NCBI GenBank assembly: GCA_963556255.1
Contig: OY744617.1
Location: 22,486,668 to 22,550,667 of the forward strand
From: Allolobophora icterica
Lineage: Eukaryota; Annelida; Clitellata; Crassiclitellata; Lumbricidae
DNA: 64,000 nt
Direction of reading: 5' to 3'
Below, piece after piece: positions 1 to 12,278 of this stretch. Within the stretch, counting starts at the first letter, position 1. Each line of letters starts with the position of its first letter. A program made the translations under genes and the position numbers. A model generated the notes under the pieces. That model made no database searches and was not told where the DNA came from. It saw only the letters and a list, made by a program, of their open reading frames with translations.

Positions 1-1090
1 GTTGTGTATGAGATGCTATACGATAACGAAAGTGTCAAGATAGGCCATGCAGATAGCGTCTTTGCAGTGTTTTGTAAGGTGCTATATAAATGTTACTTTG
101 CATTACATCTTAGAGAGGTTGAAAGGCACTACATAAATGTCTTGCATGATTTCAAGTTAGGAATCTCTGAACGAATAATGTTTGTAAGACATGAGAATAC
201 AATAAATGATAAATTATTTGTACAGTTTAACATTTTTAATTAAATTTGATTGGCTTTATTCAAGAGAGAAAAAAAGGAACTTATTGCTCTTAGAGAGTGT
301 GTATTTAAATTAATGATTTATCAATGCTATGTTAATACAATTAACAGCAATCTCGTTAACAATGTGACATTGTTTGTGGGCAGTGGTTGTGAACTACTAT
401 TTTGTGTAACATGGTTGTCTGGTAGAGTTTCTAGAGTCTCAGAAGAAGTTTGACTTGTAATAGTTTTGACTGTTTACATTTTTTATATCTAATATTTTGT
501 TGTGCGTTTTGTAAATGCCTAGTTTTAATAATTTTAATTCTTCGATCTTAAGCATGGTTATTCATCATATCACTAAGCTTTTCAGATCGATTTTGAGATA
601 AAAATAATGGAAAAGCTGAGAGCAGAGCATGCTGATGATTGTTTCCAGATCAGAAAGGGTAAGCAGTATCAGTACCCACAAAGAGGTTCTTTGATATGGT
701 CCCACTGTTAAAGGTAAGCACAGGTGCACAGCTTGAAGCTTATCCCTCTAAATGATGCAAGTACTGAACAGCTGGACTGCTGAGAGATGTTGCTATAGTT
801 TTTAACTCTTTGTAGCTGCCATAGTCAGCCAGTTGTTTTTGATAGTCTTAATGCAGTAAAACAGGTTGTGCTACTAATTGGATGTAAGTAATGCCAGTTT
901 TCATAGATCAACATTCAATAAATAAAATGTGAATATATTTAAAGTTCTAGTGCTGAATGGTTGTAATAAGTTGTGATCTGCTGCCCATTTCTAATGCTGT
1001 TGTTGTTGAGCGAGAAGGGTTGACCGTAAGATCTCTAGTCTGTGAGTTCGTATTGCATGTGAAACTCTAGAAGTAAGTAATAATGCCAAG
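1..1090. other. Intergenic DNA, no supported gene
   Basis: AT-rich sequence with only short unconvincing reading frames and no recognisable domain. The string GCTATATAAATG near 81-92 resembles the common 3' end of LINEs seen elsewhere in the window, so the extreme left edge may be a retrotransposon tail. Confidence 0.5.
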
Positions 1091-1255
1091 CAGGGGCGTC
1101 TATCCCCCCTAAGTCATTGGAGCAACGTCCCTTTCCCTCTTCTTCCCCCCCTGTTCCTCCCCCCTAAAATGGTGGCACACACACTGACAGATCTCCCCCC
1201 CATATTTCTTGGATGGAGCATTTGCTCCAAGGTTTCTATGGTGTAGACGCCCCTG
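1091..1255. mobile_element. Short hAT-like non-autonomous element (165 bp)
   Basis: The ends are inverted copies: it begins CAGGGGCGTCTA and ends TAGACGCCCCTG. It is flanked by the perfect 8-bp direct repeat ATGCCAAG (1083-1090 and 1256-1263). An 8-bp duplication and CAG...CTG ends are characteristic of hAT transposons. There is no coding capacity; the interior is C-rich on the + strand. Confidence 0.88.
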
Positions 1256-2679
1256 ATGCCAAGTACATGTATGTGTCCATGACTGGTTCTGAGAAATATT
1301 TTACAGTTGGTTTCAGTTTCCTTGTTTTAAACTGTCTTTGTTATGTGTTTGATGCCAATTAGTTGTGTTCTATAGTGGTGCTAATTAATTAGCTCTAAGT
1401 CAGTTAATTTTTTGAAATTATGGTGGCATTTTCACTAGTCTGAATATTTACAAAAACTTGCCAATGCATTTGTTATCATCTGATGTATGATCTCAGAACT
1501 TTTTTCGTTAAATAAAGTAAATAGTTGTTAAGTTATCATATAAGCGTCTAATTGCATCATACAAGCATCTAATTGCCAAGTTTAATTGCTTTCTGGGTGT
1601 TAGCTTTGTTGTTACCTATTATCATTAGAGACAGGGAGTTGTTTCATACTGGACAGATTATCTCTGACTTTTATTTATATGTCAGTTTGAAATTGTTGAA
1701 CCACACAATCTGTAAATTGCTTTCTCTTGCTTCTGCCAAAATACCTTCCAGGCAAAGACACATCTTTAAGAACTTGTTAATAGAATAGCTGTCGCCTTGC
1801 ATCACCTTACTCTCCCTTACTGCACTTTTAACGAGCCAGGTTATCATTTACCTATTACACTAGTGAATGAATTGTAATACGTATCTAGCTGTACTTGTTA
1901 TTTATTTTGGAAAATCATTATGAATAAGCTGTTATTGGTAAGCTGTTTTACTTAATAATATGCAAACTTTTTGTTACTGTTCCATGTTGGTATCATATAA
2001 TGTTGTTTGTTGACCAGCTATAGAAGACTTCACTTGCATACTTACTGATAAGCCTGAACGTGATACTGCACTGAAAAAAGCTGCTGGATTTGGTTGACCG
2101 TTTTTTTTATGATTGTTATGCAAATCTTATGAATTGATCAACATTGTTTCTCCTAGCTGACTTTAAATTGTCATTGTCATCCTAAATATCAACTATCACA
2201 TGGTACTTTTTGAAAATTTGTCTTAATCGTTGTCCCCATAATCGCCGTCATAATCATCGTAATCACTTCTACTGGGATCAAAACATAGCTGCCATTAAAT
2301 GTGGTATTGTCGTCCTGATCACGTTCTCAGTTTTCATCTAGATGTTCTTACTCAACAGCGATCTTTATAGTTGTAATGCTATCAATGTAATAATGATTCT
2401 TGTTTTGAGGGTGTAATAGTAGTTGAAGCGGCAACGAGAAGTACTTGATAATTGTGTCGGTTGTCTGTAAGTCAGGCAGTTGTTTCTGTGCATCAAGGGA
2501 GCCATTTGCTGGTGATAGTAATAACGTCTTGTTTGAAACAGACTTCGCTGAAGTTACTGGTAATATACTTTGTTGTTAGTAAATGTGCCGTAGAAGCGTA
2601 TTTTGATATATTTGATGTCTGGTATTAAATATGGAAATAAAGTCTATGGTTGTGTTTTCGATTATGTTAATGACTTAAG
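1256..2679. other. Intergenic DNA, nothing recognised
   Basis: AT-rich with short reading frames lacking any recognisable motif. No RNA gene, splice-consistent exon or clear repeat was seen. Confidence 0.5.
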
Positions 2680-2990
2680 ATTGGAGAAGAAAGATCCTTG
2701 ATACACGCAATAAGAGAGAGACAAAGGAAATGGATTGGGTGCACGCTGAGAGGGGACTCCCTCCTAAGAAATGTCATCGAAGGAAGAATGGAGGGGAGGA
2801 GGACAAGGGGAAGACCAAGACAGATGATGCTGGATTGGGTGATGAAGGAAGGATACGGTAGACTTAAACAAGAGGCTCAACGTTGAGAGTAGTGGCGACG
2901 TCGGACGTTTGAACCTGCCTGAGGGCAGATAACCAGAGGAAGAATGACCGAATTTATTTCACGAGGGCTGTCTGTTTATTAGAAAAATTA
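2680..2990 (+). mobile_element. 3' fragment of a non-LTR retrotransposon (reverse transcriptase C-terminus)
   Basis: The frame 2698-2886 reads RQRKWIGCTLRGDSLL then GRRTRGRPRQMMLDWVMK. This is the conserved tail that follows the reverse transcriptase domain in many animal LINEs. The rest of the element is missing, so this is a 5'-truncated copy. The sequence past the stop is probably its 3' UTR, ending near the short ATTATTATGAA tract at about 2990. Confidence 0.8.
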
Positions 2991-3094
2991 ATATTATTAT
3001 GAAAATTTTCAACATGCAGAAAGTTACACAGAAATATTAATCTGAAACGAAATATGTGAACCTGAGGCATATTTACTTTATATCATGTATTTAT

Positions 3095-3190
3095 TCATTC
3101 GTTCATTCATAATGGACATTTATATAGCGCCTCTTTAAGGAGAACTACTTGGGTGAGCTGCACTATCGGTAGTGCTGAGCACTGAGAAAT
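3095..3190 (-). repeat. LINE 3'-end fragment
   Basis: It carries a TTCATTCGTTCATTC tract followed by ATTTATATAGCGCCTCTT. Read on the - strand this is the GAGGCGCTATATAAAT plus GAAT-repeat tail also seen at 36533-36580 and 38450-38490, where it belongs to a reverse-transcriptase-bearing LINE. Confidence 0.7.
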
Positions 3191-3631
3191 CGCTGAAGAC
3201 CCAGAAAAGAGACCATCTTAGCAGATGTTGATTGTTTCGATATTTGTAAGCCAGATCTGGTGATGAAATTCCTAAAAAACAAATGAAAGTCTGAATCTAC
3301 ATACTGTGAATTGGCGTCATGAGGCAAATGAATTTTTGCAGAAAACAGGTGTGCTTATAAAAAAGAACCAAAATGATTAGTTGTGAGCAGTGGGATTTTT
3401 ATGCAGTTCACCCTCATTTGGTGATTTTCTAGGATTTTGTCCAGGAAATTTAAAGCGGATGATATAGAATTTCTAACAATAGGATAATTGGAGGCTCAGA
3501 CCCTAAGTTAGTACTACAACACCTTGAGGCTCAGTATAGTATTCCTACAGATCAACTGTGCAACAGTGTACCACTGTACCTATTCCTTTAGCTGTGCAAC
3601 TTTTAGTGTCTTACTTCAGGTAGTCAGTCAG

Positions 3632-3940
3632 TTCATTTGATGTAGTGCCAGATTTTTAGGCATAAGCTAAAAAGGCTACAGCTTAGAGCCTCAAAATCTG
3701 CCGGGGCCTCAAAATAATTCAGAATTTGGGGGCATTTTAAAAATTTGTTATGTGTACTGTATATATATATAATTATATATTATGTAGAACCTTTTTAAAT
3801 GACTTGTGTAGCAAATTCCATCTTGCCTGAGTAAATGCATTCATTTAAAAATAATTTGAATATTTCACTTTAAATGCCTTGCTGTTAAATTAAAAGGCAT
3901 ACACTGTATATGTTTTCAAGTTTTGTGAGACCTTCTTGCA
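3632..3940 (+). repeat. Dispersed repeat R1, copy 1
   Basis: The segment about 3755-3935 matches, in reverse orientation and with scattered mismatches, the segment 9930-10095. The left end begins TAGTGCCAGATTTT, close to CAGTGCCAGATTTA at 9856-9870, so R1 may be an old hAT-type element. It is non-coding. Confidence 0.65.
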
Positions 3941-4617
3941 CTATGTTGACTGATGTTTTCCTAATTTTTGTGCTCCAAGCCCTACTACGTATTCTAGCTT
4001 CTGTTTTCTACATCCAGGTTTACAAAGTGCTCAAAACTTTGCCCGACTAAGTTCAAGTCTTTGATCTGCCTCTGTCTGTTCTGTGTGTAGTTTGCCATTG
4101 GTTTACAACCCCACTTGCCTCCCCTTCCAAGTTAGCAAAGCTTGACAGAGGCATCAACTTTGGCCTGTGGTCTGCAGGTTTTGAATATCAAGAAAGTTAC
4201 TGAAGCATGAAGTCATGTTTCATAGCAGACACGCTTCTGCCTCGAGGTTACTGAGCTGAAACTCTCTGACAGAGTGAAAACTGGCTGCATTTGGTGCATA
4301 GAAAGAAACGATTTTAGCACGTAGATGGATATTTACAGCAGTAAACAACAAATGTTGTTATTCGACAGCATTATAGGTTGTGTGTGTCAGGCATGATACT
4401 CCTCCTGCAGAAAGTCGATTTTTTCATTTCATTTTCTATTATCTAGTCATGCCAAACCGTTTTGTTGTTTACAGCCAACGTGGGCTGTTCGGGGTTGTTA
4501 CTGCCTATTTCGGATCTAACAATGGACTCCGAAGGATTGAAATTAAACTGAGTTGGTAATATTGAGTTAGCATCTGATTTTTGACTCATTTTTGAGTGGA
4601 TTTAGCTGAAAACGAAA

Positions 4618-7600
4618 ATGCATTCAAGGGACCACATACTGTGCATTGCTGTCCTTGCTTGTTTTGGAATCCCATATTGCTCTGGTGAACTAAACAAGGA
4701 GGAGGCAACACATGGGGTTCCTCACTGTGTCTGCAAGCCAACAATGAGAATTGCAATGGGTAGAGAAGGAGGGCAACCGATCTGCAACAATGCAACAGTC
4801 AACTGGTTGCTGAACACGGCTCTCGAGCGAATCTCGAGGCAGAGCGAGTGGATGGACGAAATGCTTCAAGAGATGGAGAAGATGGAATCGGAGCTTAGTG
4901 AAAGCCGTGACCTGCAATCGATTCAAGGTAGAGAAATTGATGGGGCACGGAAAAAAGTCAGTGCACTGAGGTTGGAGCTTAGTGCCAAAGATGCAAGGAT
5001 AGTAGAGCTAGAGGTGGAACTGAACAAGCAGAGGAGATTGGTTGAAGAAAACACGCTTGAAAAGGCTGGTGAACAATGGCTGGATGACAAACAAGAAACT
5101 GGTATTTGGTGTTTCTGATTCTTTTCTTTATACAGTGCATTGTTACTAATATTGCTGCCTTTTCTTAAGTTGTGACTTGTTGCACTTATGTTCTTTCAAT
5201 AAGTAAGTATATTCTTTAGCTTTAGGACATGTTTGCCTATTGAACAATAATTCTCCAGATTGATTACTGAAAGCACTTATTACATAGGCAAAGTCAGTAT
5301 ATCTGAATCTGAGGAGAAATATAAGCCATTATTCAGGTATAATAAGACCAAATACAAGCCATTTGTTTTATTTTATTTATGCTGAAAGAATTCACTTTGC
5401 CAAATAATTTACATCCACTCAGAATGTTTTTAGTGCTGCAAGTTAGTTGGAAATTGTCTGCCAATAAACACAAAGGTGTAAAATCCTCTGTAGTTCACAA
5501 TTGCTGATAATGCATCCAGAGTTCATTGCGTCAGATTAAAGTAAACACTAGTCCTCTTTCACGTTGATAGTTCTTTCTGCAAGTATTCAATTGTTCTTGC
5601 TGTCTTGCTGCTCCCGTAATTAAAAACCAAGCTCCTACCAAACTGGGGCAGAGTAGCTGATTTTTTAGGGCGCTAAGCTTGTAATGCGGAGGGTACAGGT
5701 TTGAGTCTCCCCGAGGCAGTCACTGTTGAGGAACCTTGAGCAAGTCCTTCACTATCAACTGCTCAGCATTACCAATGGGGTTTCATGGTGTGGTGTGTGT
5801 ACACTTCTAAGCTCGGCATAGAAGGGCAACATGAAATACAGTTGTAAAAAACTCCAACAGTTTTATATTCCAAAAATGTTTTTATTGATATTGTCAGAAC
5901 TTTTCAACATCAGCACTGTCTCACTGTCAATGCATTTTCTTCAGTTTTTGACCTGGGCTTGATTCCTAGTTTAGGTGGCTCTTTGAACTTTGACTTCAGT
6001 AAGTATGTACATGTATATATCTATCGAGCTAGACAATTGTTTATCACATATTAGGTACCTCACAAAGATATGGTGTACACTAGCCCAACTGGCGTTAAAA
6101 AGTTAATCTGGACTTAGTGGTCTTGAAGAAATGCACAGTATTATTACAAATTGGATTTTTTTATTATTATTAATTAGTTTATTATTATAAATTGGATATT
6201 ATTATTATTATTATTGTTATTATTATTAATTAGTTTATTAGTATAAAGTGGATATGCTGGATGATTTTTTAGTTAGACATTATCCAAAAGACTGTTCTGA
6301 CATACAAGAAAATGGCATGAAATACAGCGGCATCTACACAATCTATCCAGAAACGCAATTTTCATCGAAAAGCATCGAAGTGTTCTGTGATTTCAACACA
6401 GATGGTGGCCATTGGACTGTAGGTCTCTTACTTTGTTTACATTGTGTCTCAGGAGCTTTTATGATATAGTGTGGGCTAAATGCAGAATTTCTCTGTTTGT
6501 TCATCTTTTCAAAATGTTCCTATGCTTTGTTTTCATGATTGTATTTTAATGCTCACCAATCAGAGGCGTTCCCAGTGCAAAAGACCCAGTGCAAAGAAAG
6601 TGGTTGTAAGACAGTGGAAAGAGGTGCTTGGGCCACCAGCTAATGATGTCAAATATTGCTTCTTCTTTTTCCTTCGTTGCTAATGTTTCTCCAGTATTTA
6701 AATTCTTTTATTCTTTAACTTACTTAAGCTTTCTCTGCTTCAGACACTACTGGTATAAATTCCAGCCGATAGTATTGTTTTATTCAGCCTCTCATTTTCT
6801 AACATCTTAGTTTATCTTAGCAGTTCTGATCTTTCCATTTTATGTCTTCTAATACAGACTAATTTTTAATATGATTTTTGCCTGGACAAAAAGGTCATTC
6901 AGAGAAGACAAGATGGGTCGGAGTCTTTTGAACGCACGTGGGATGAATACAAGGAAGGATTTGGAGTTCTAGCTAAAGAGTTCTGGCTTGGTAAGAAATA
7001 AACTGAATTCCTCATGGGGCTAACATTGTAACACAGTTTAAACTTCTCTTGCTCAGCATCAAATACATCAGTGATATGCAGGTAGTCTCAGTTTACACAT
7101 TCCAATTTACAAATCTTATAGTAGTCATTTGCATTTTAGAATTCATTCAAAAGTTGCAGCCTACAAATTGCAACTATAGCAACCAAACTTGGATCTTCAC
7201 TCACGTCTCTGGACAACCCCACTGACATGACACAGCACTCATGAATAAGCTGGTGCCCTGTGCATAGCTTTAGAGTAACGCTTTAGAAATTTGGAGTTTA
7301 TGATTACGATTAAGAGCAGTTCACAATCAACACCAATTCACAACTAAGAAACAAGGATTTAAAAAACCTGGAGTGCCTAGGTAAGAGGTTAAAAAAACTA
7401 AGTTAGAACTTCAAGAATTCAGATGTTATCTTACAGTAACATGTCCCTAGTCACTTTTCTAATATCAGTAGCCATAAATTACCACTTGCAATTCCAAATT
7501 CAATAGTCGAGTGCAAAAAGTCAGTGTGTGTTTTTGTGATTAAGGTAATGAAAACATTTTGAAGATAACAAGTCAACGATCCTACGAACTTCGGATCGAT

Positions 7601-8952
7601 ATGATTGACTTTGACTCGGTTGATTATTTCGCAACCTACAATCTGTTTTCAATTAGCAATGAGACAGAGAAATATCGTCTGACCCTTGGCCAGTACAGTG
7701 GAACTGCAGGTAAGAAAGCACCATTATATACAGTTGTTTGTACTCCGATGCACCTGTAATATAATGTGAATGTAAATTCAATGCTTGAACTATATTTCCT
7801 ACATTTCACCTGCAGTTTGAAGACGATGATCTATTCAATCATAGTCTTGTGTTGACAAGTCAGAACACGATTGAGGAGTGTTCTTAAAGAGAAGATTTAT
7901 AAATGTTCACTTAGAATTATGATTTGTTATTCCTATGTAGACAATACAGTGCCTTTTAACTACTTAGTACAAAAACAATGCCTCAGCATATTGATTGAGC
8001 ACCAATAGCTAAAAGGGTGAGTCTTCAGCATTGGTGCTACTCAGTTGTCTCAGGGCAGGCCAAGAAAATCATTGCAAAGTGGGTATTCAACCAAACATCC
8101 AGGAAGTTGAACAATTCTATAACTGTGTAGGAATTTGATCAGTTTTAATTGTTTGAGATATAATTTCTTATCCCTGGATATACTTTGTGTTATCCAACTC
8201 TGAAACCAAACAATAGAAGCTTTGTTTTTTACCAGCTTCAATCAGTCGTACGTGCTGCAGCTCAGTGGACTGGTAGAATTCCAAAATTTGGACATACATC
8301 CAGTTGAAGTGTAAGTAGGAGGACCTGCAACAGTTGCTCTTGCAAAGTTGCATAGAGTTTAAGTTATCAGTGCTCATACATGACTATCTCATTGGGTTCA
8401 CTCTTCTCTTTGGGAGTTGTGAGTCTTTGCATCATCTTTACCGAGTGGCAGATGCATGCACAAAACGAAACTACAGGGTTTACTTATAGACTGAAGACAT
8501 CCTTGTTCGGATTGGTTTACCAACTATGTAAATGAGCAGTGGTTGTAAGCGGTGAACTAGAAATGTGGTATTGTTTACCATCATGAACGGCACGAAAAGG
8601 ATTTGATTACCGATGCCAGAGAAGTCAATATCCCCAAACCCCGACGTTGTGTATTACTTTACAGAGTGCCTACGTATGTTTCCCAGGTGATTCAATGTCT
8701 GGTCATGATGGTTGGCCGTTCAGCACAGCCGACTCAGACAACGACGGCAGTCGATCAGGCAACTGCTCCAAGTTATATGGCAAAGGCGGTTGGTGGTTTG
8801 CCAGATGCTACGATGCTAATCTCAACGGCCGATATTCAGACGAAGAGACTTCAAAGACAATCGTTTGGTTTCGCCTTCCAAAGGATAAACTAAGTTCACT
8901 GCGATCCACTGAGATGAAAATACGACCAAAGCAACCGGGAAATGTTGCTTGA
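4618..8952 (+). CDS. Secreted coiled-coil protein with C-terminal fibrinogen-related domain (FReD), 5 exons, 385 aa
   Basis: Exons 4618-5101, 6273-6418, 6894-6990, 7545-7709 and 8687-8952 join in frame (1158 nt) with GT-AG borders. Residues 1-23 look like a signal peptide (hydrophobic [13 protein letters not shown]). Residues about 75-150 are heptad-like ([18 protein letters not shown]) and predict a coiled coil. The FReD starts near residue 162 with conserved [26 protein letters not shown] across the exon 2/3 junction, EFWLGNENIL across exon 3/4, the calcium-loop-like DSDNDGS (313-319), [17 protein letters not shown] and LNGRY, and ends RSTEMKIRP. The architecture is that of ficolin/angiopoietin-like/tenascin-type innate lectins or adhesion proteins; which subgroup cannot be told. 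Coiled coil plus signal peptide predict a secreted oligomer. The ATG at 4618 is chosen because it directly precedes the signal peptide. Confidence 0.9.
5645..5860 (+). repeat. tRNA-derived SINE in intron 1 of the FReD gene
   Basis: The head 5650-5720 is tRNA-like: an A-box-like GTAGCTGATTTTTTAGGGCG and a B-box-like GGTTTGAGTCTCC at tRNA spacing. The body carries CCTTGAGCAAGTCCTTCA, a motif of the sort conserved in several animal SINE cores. Boundaries are approximate, and no target duplication was found. Confidence 0.65.
6160..6240. repeat. (TTA)n-rich microsatellite
   Basis: Degenerate TTATTATTA runs with an internal repeat of TTAATTAGTTTATTA, directly upstream of the acceptor of FReD exon 2. 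Confidence 0.8.
7225..7325. repeat. Dispersed repeat R2, copy 1
   Basis: It reads CATGAATAAGCTGGTGCCCT, then GCTTTAGAAATTTGGAG and a TTACGATTA stretch. Similar text occurs at 9745-9830 and 52060-52160, and in reverse at about 46740-46817 joined to 50292-50320. It is probably the 3' end of a retroelement. Confidence 0.6.
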
Positions 8953-9855
8953 ACTTAATATATATCGCCTCTACGTAAACACACGTTGCCTCGGTTAATG
9001 GCATTTCTGAAGCATTAGGAAGAACAATTGATGCCACTGTTCGTTTTGTGATACTACTCTGATTGTTGAAATCATCGAAGCTGGTAGTGCTTCTGTCGTC
9101 AGTTTTGCTACTTGTTACCTGTTCTTGATTTCAGTGTTGCTCAATTACTGCTGCAGTTTTAAATGGCAAAGGGGTGACATTTGAAGGGTTGTACAACTGT
9201 ACAAGTAAAAACATAACCACGACAATCCCTTCTAGTTGCAGAGTTTGAATTGTTGATACAAGTTTTGTTACTTTCCTGCTGCAATAATTGTTGTCATCCC
9301 TGTTGTTGTTTTTGTTTCGTGTTGTTAAAGTCAGCTGTTGCCCATTTTACTGCTCTTCTTGCTCCATCAACAACATCATTAGCAACAGTAATCATGAGGC
9401 AACAACCAGCATGGGTTTGTACCATAGGCATCAGTGGGTATATGGCATATGTATGAGAACAACACATAGACATGCATATAGCACATTTTGCAGATGTTGA
9501 TGATGAAACTGTAGTTGTTGATTGTACGGTTGCTGCTCTAGCTGTCACGTATATTGCATATATGCTTGTATGAACTGTCATGATCATGAACATGATCAGA
9601 AAACAGAAGCCACAACAGAAATCAGTTCAAGACACTAAACATAGTATATAGCAAGAATCAAACAAATTTAACGAGGTAACTTGATTACAGGTCTATTCAG
9701 TGTAGCTTTTAATGATATCCACTTGATCATAATGCACTTCAGTCATCATTCAGCACTCATCAATAAGCGGGTGCTCTGTTTATGATTATGATCAATAACT
9801 GCAAAACAGTAATTGTAAACAGTAAACTTTATTGCTCAACAATTTTTGCAAGATG
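8953..9855. other. Intergenic DNA 3' of the FReD gene
   Basis: Contains the presumed FReD 3' UTR, a CAACA/GTTGTT-rich stretch around 9260-9550 that yields spurious reading frames on both strands, and an R2-like fragment near 9745-9830. No gene was supported. Confidence 0.5.
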
Positions 9856-10222
9856 CCAGTGCCAGATTTAGACTTGGTAATGCCCTAAGTTATTTAAAGC
9901 TTGGATGCCCCTTGTTAAAACTTACACCGGAAGGTCTCGCAAAACATGACTACATACCCCATATATGCCTTTTAATTATTTAACAGCAAGGCATTTAAAG
10001 TGAAAAATTCAAATTATTTCAAATGAATGCATTCACTCCAGTGAGATGAAATTTGCTACATAAGCCGTTTAAAAAGGTTCTACATAATATATATGTAATA
10101 ATGTCCCTTTGAAAAATTCACATTATTTAAAATGAATGAATTCACTCCGGTGAGATGAAATTTGCTACATAAGCCGTTTAAAAAGGTTCTACATAATATA
10201 TACCGGTATATAATAATGTCCC
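9856..10222 (-). repeat. Dispersed repeat R1, copy 2, with an internal tandem duplication
   Basis: 9930-10095 is an inverted copy of 3755-3935. Within it about 110 bp is duplicated in tandem: AAATTTGCTACATAAGCCG and AAAAAGGTTCTACATAATAT occur near 10050-10090 and again near 10158-10200. A hAT-like element is inserted in its right part at 10231. Confidence 0.7.
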
Positions 10223-10230
10223 TTTACAAT

Positions 10231-10584
10231 CAGTGCCATCTTAACAGCATTGTAGGCCCTGGGCAAAGCAATGCACTGGGGCCCCTGCCCACCCATGGGG
10301 ATAAATATTTAAATGGTCAATAAAATTAAACCTATATATTTATTATTGGTACTTTCACCATTGACTTTGTAACATAACAAAAAGGAATGTTTAAACATAC
10401 AGTAAGATTAATCAACACAAACGTTTGAACAATATAACATACGCCTCATGGCTAAGATGTTTAACTTAGACCGCACGTGGAGGTCACGCACACAATAATT
10501 TTTTTGTCTTTTTAGTTTGAGGGCCACTAGAATCGTGGGGCCCCTGGCGACTGCCCAGCATGCCCGTGCCTTAAGACAGCACTG
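10231..10584. mobile_element. hAT-like non-autonomous element (354 bp)
   Basis: The left end CAGTGCCATCTTAA and right end TTAAGACAGCACTG are imperfect inverted repeats. The flanks carry the perfect 8-bp duplication TTTACAAT (10223-10230 and 10585-10592). GC-rich GGGGCCCC blocks lie inside both ends. No transposase is encoded. Confidence 0.92.
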
Positions 10585-10592
10585 TTTACAAT

Positions 10593-12278
10593 ACAATAAA
10601 TCCAGTTATTTTCACTTCCCAAAAGAGCCCAATAGCCCCTTGCAAAATCAGATACACCTTCATATATTAAATTAGTTTTGAAAAGCAACACACTATAAAA
10701 TGTTAAAAATTTACAGATAATCTTTTGGAAGCATTTGATCTGTGACAGACAACACGTCTTTCAAGGGTCAAAAAAGGCACTACACAAAAGATCAGATATC
10801 ATACATAAACTTGTACAAACTTGCAGAATATTCAAAACATATATCACAGCCAAATTCAAAGAAGTCATCACATAACATTCCTAAATAACAAACTCTAGTC
10901 TGAAATCATTAGCAGGCAAAACACACCCCATACACACACTTTTACAGAAAACTAGTTTAAAAGCACATACAACATCGTTAGGTAGTAGATTTTTGTACAT
11001 TTAACGTAACGTTTTACCTATACGTCCCATGCTACTAAAAAATAAATAAGGGGTGTCAACTCCTTTATAAATTACCTGTGCTGATAGAAGTAGTGCATTG
11101 GTGGAAGTCAAAATGTCATCGCAAACAAGTTACAGCAGCATAAGTATTCGTGTAAAACTTAGGCGAGGTAATTAAATCACTGACTAATATCATTTCTCAA
11201 GGATTCAGAGCTGTGTTCATGTGGTCCTGGGTGATCTCACAGCTGATATGGTGCCATCCATTTAGTAGGTGCGCATTCTGAGGGGGTTAACCCAAATAAG
11301 GGGCTAGATGACCTACGTAAAACCTTATCAAAACAAGGCTATCATCTGTTCGACTGGGTTCAGTTGGCATTTGAGTCTTTTAGCGGGCACTAGACAAACT
11401 TTCTAAACTTATGCAGCTTAATATTTCTTTGATACATCCGGACAACAGTGGTGGACTATCTTTTTTTTATTAAACACGTTAATATTATTAATCCTTTAAT
11501 ATTATTATTAATCCTTAATGTTTTTGTGTGGATTAAATATAGACCATTCTATAGGATTCGGGGGTGCATCAAGCATATATACGTAGGTGGGGGTGTAAAA
11601 AAGTAAACCTGCGTACAGGGAGGGGAGGGGCCAATTTTTCCTGATTTCTGCGCATATACTAAATGGATGATGGCCCCTATGCAAACATCACAACTGCATT
11701 CAACAATAGGCAACTTTCATTATCAGCAACATGGCTTAAAAACAAACTGTTAATAGTTGCATTTGCACTCAGTCTGGAATCATTTTCCCATTCATTGTAA
11801 TCTATCCTAATTTCTACAGCTCTTGACAGTTTTCACCAACTGCACGACTTCTCTTGTGTTTACTGCACAACTTAACTTTGCAGACGTTACAAAAATCGAA
11901 CTAATTCAATAAATAACTAAAATCTATGGAATCTTGGCAGAAGCGTCATGTTCTACGTCTTTGCAAAATCAACTGGATCAACTGGACCATTTGGATAAGT
12001 CTTGTGAACTCAGACGAACAAGAACACTGCAGCGCAGCAGTGCCCACCTCCAGTGAGATCCACTCCTAGAATTCTCTAAGTCACTTTGGTCTCGACAGTT
12101 GACCTGCCTTCCAGTACCCCAGACGAGGGTTTTAATAACTCAGACTGATCAAATGTGGAAACTCTAAATGGTTTGGCACTTCTGGGCAGAAGCATCGTAG
12201 CAGCTCACTAAAAATATTGCTTAAAAATGAGACAGTTCAAAACCATGCAGTCATCGTCGAAGAAATGCTGAATTTCAT
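10593..12278. other. Intergenic DNA between FReD and MAP3K genes
   Basis: Probably includes the 3' UTR of the - strand kinase gene. Apart from the repeat at about 11540-11690 nothing is recognised. TTTATTAAAC at 11467-11476 would read as AATAAA on the - strand and is a weak candidate poly(A) signal. Confidence 0.4.
11540..11695. repeat. Copy of a CGTACG-rich dispersed repeat
   Basis: The order TACGTAGGTGGGGGTG, AAAAAAGTA, GCGTACAGGGAGG, CCAATTTTTCCTGA, then TGCGCATATACTAAATGGA matches the stretch at 47585-47700 (GTACGTACCCAGGTGGGGG ... GCGTACGTAATATATGGA). It is likely one end of a non-autonomous DNA element. Confidence 0.6.

Noticed and set aside
9294..9593. 99-codon frame on the - strand with Cys/Met-rich content
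   Set aside because: Falls in CAACA/GTTGTT-biased sequence, overlaps frames on the other strand and shows no domain.
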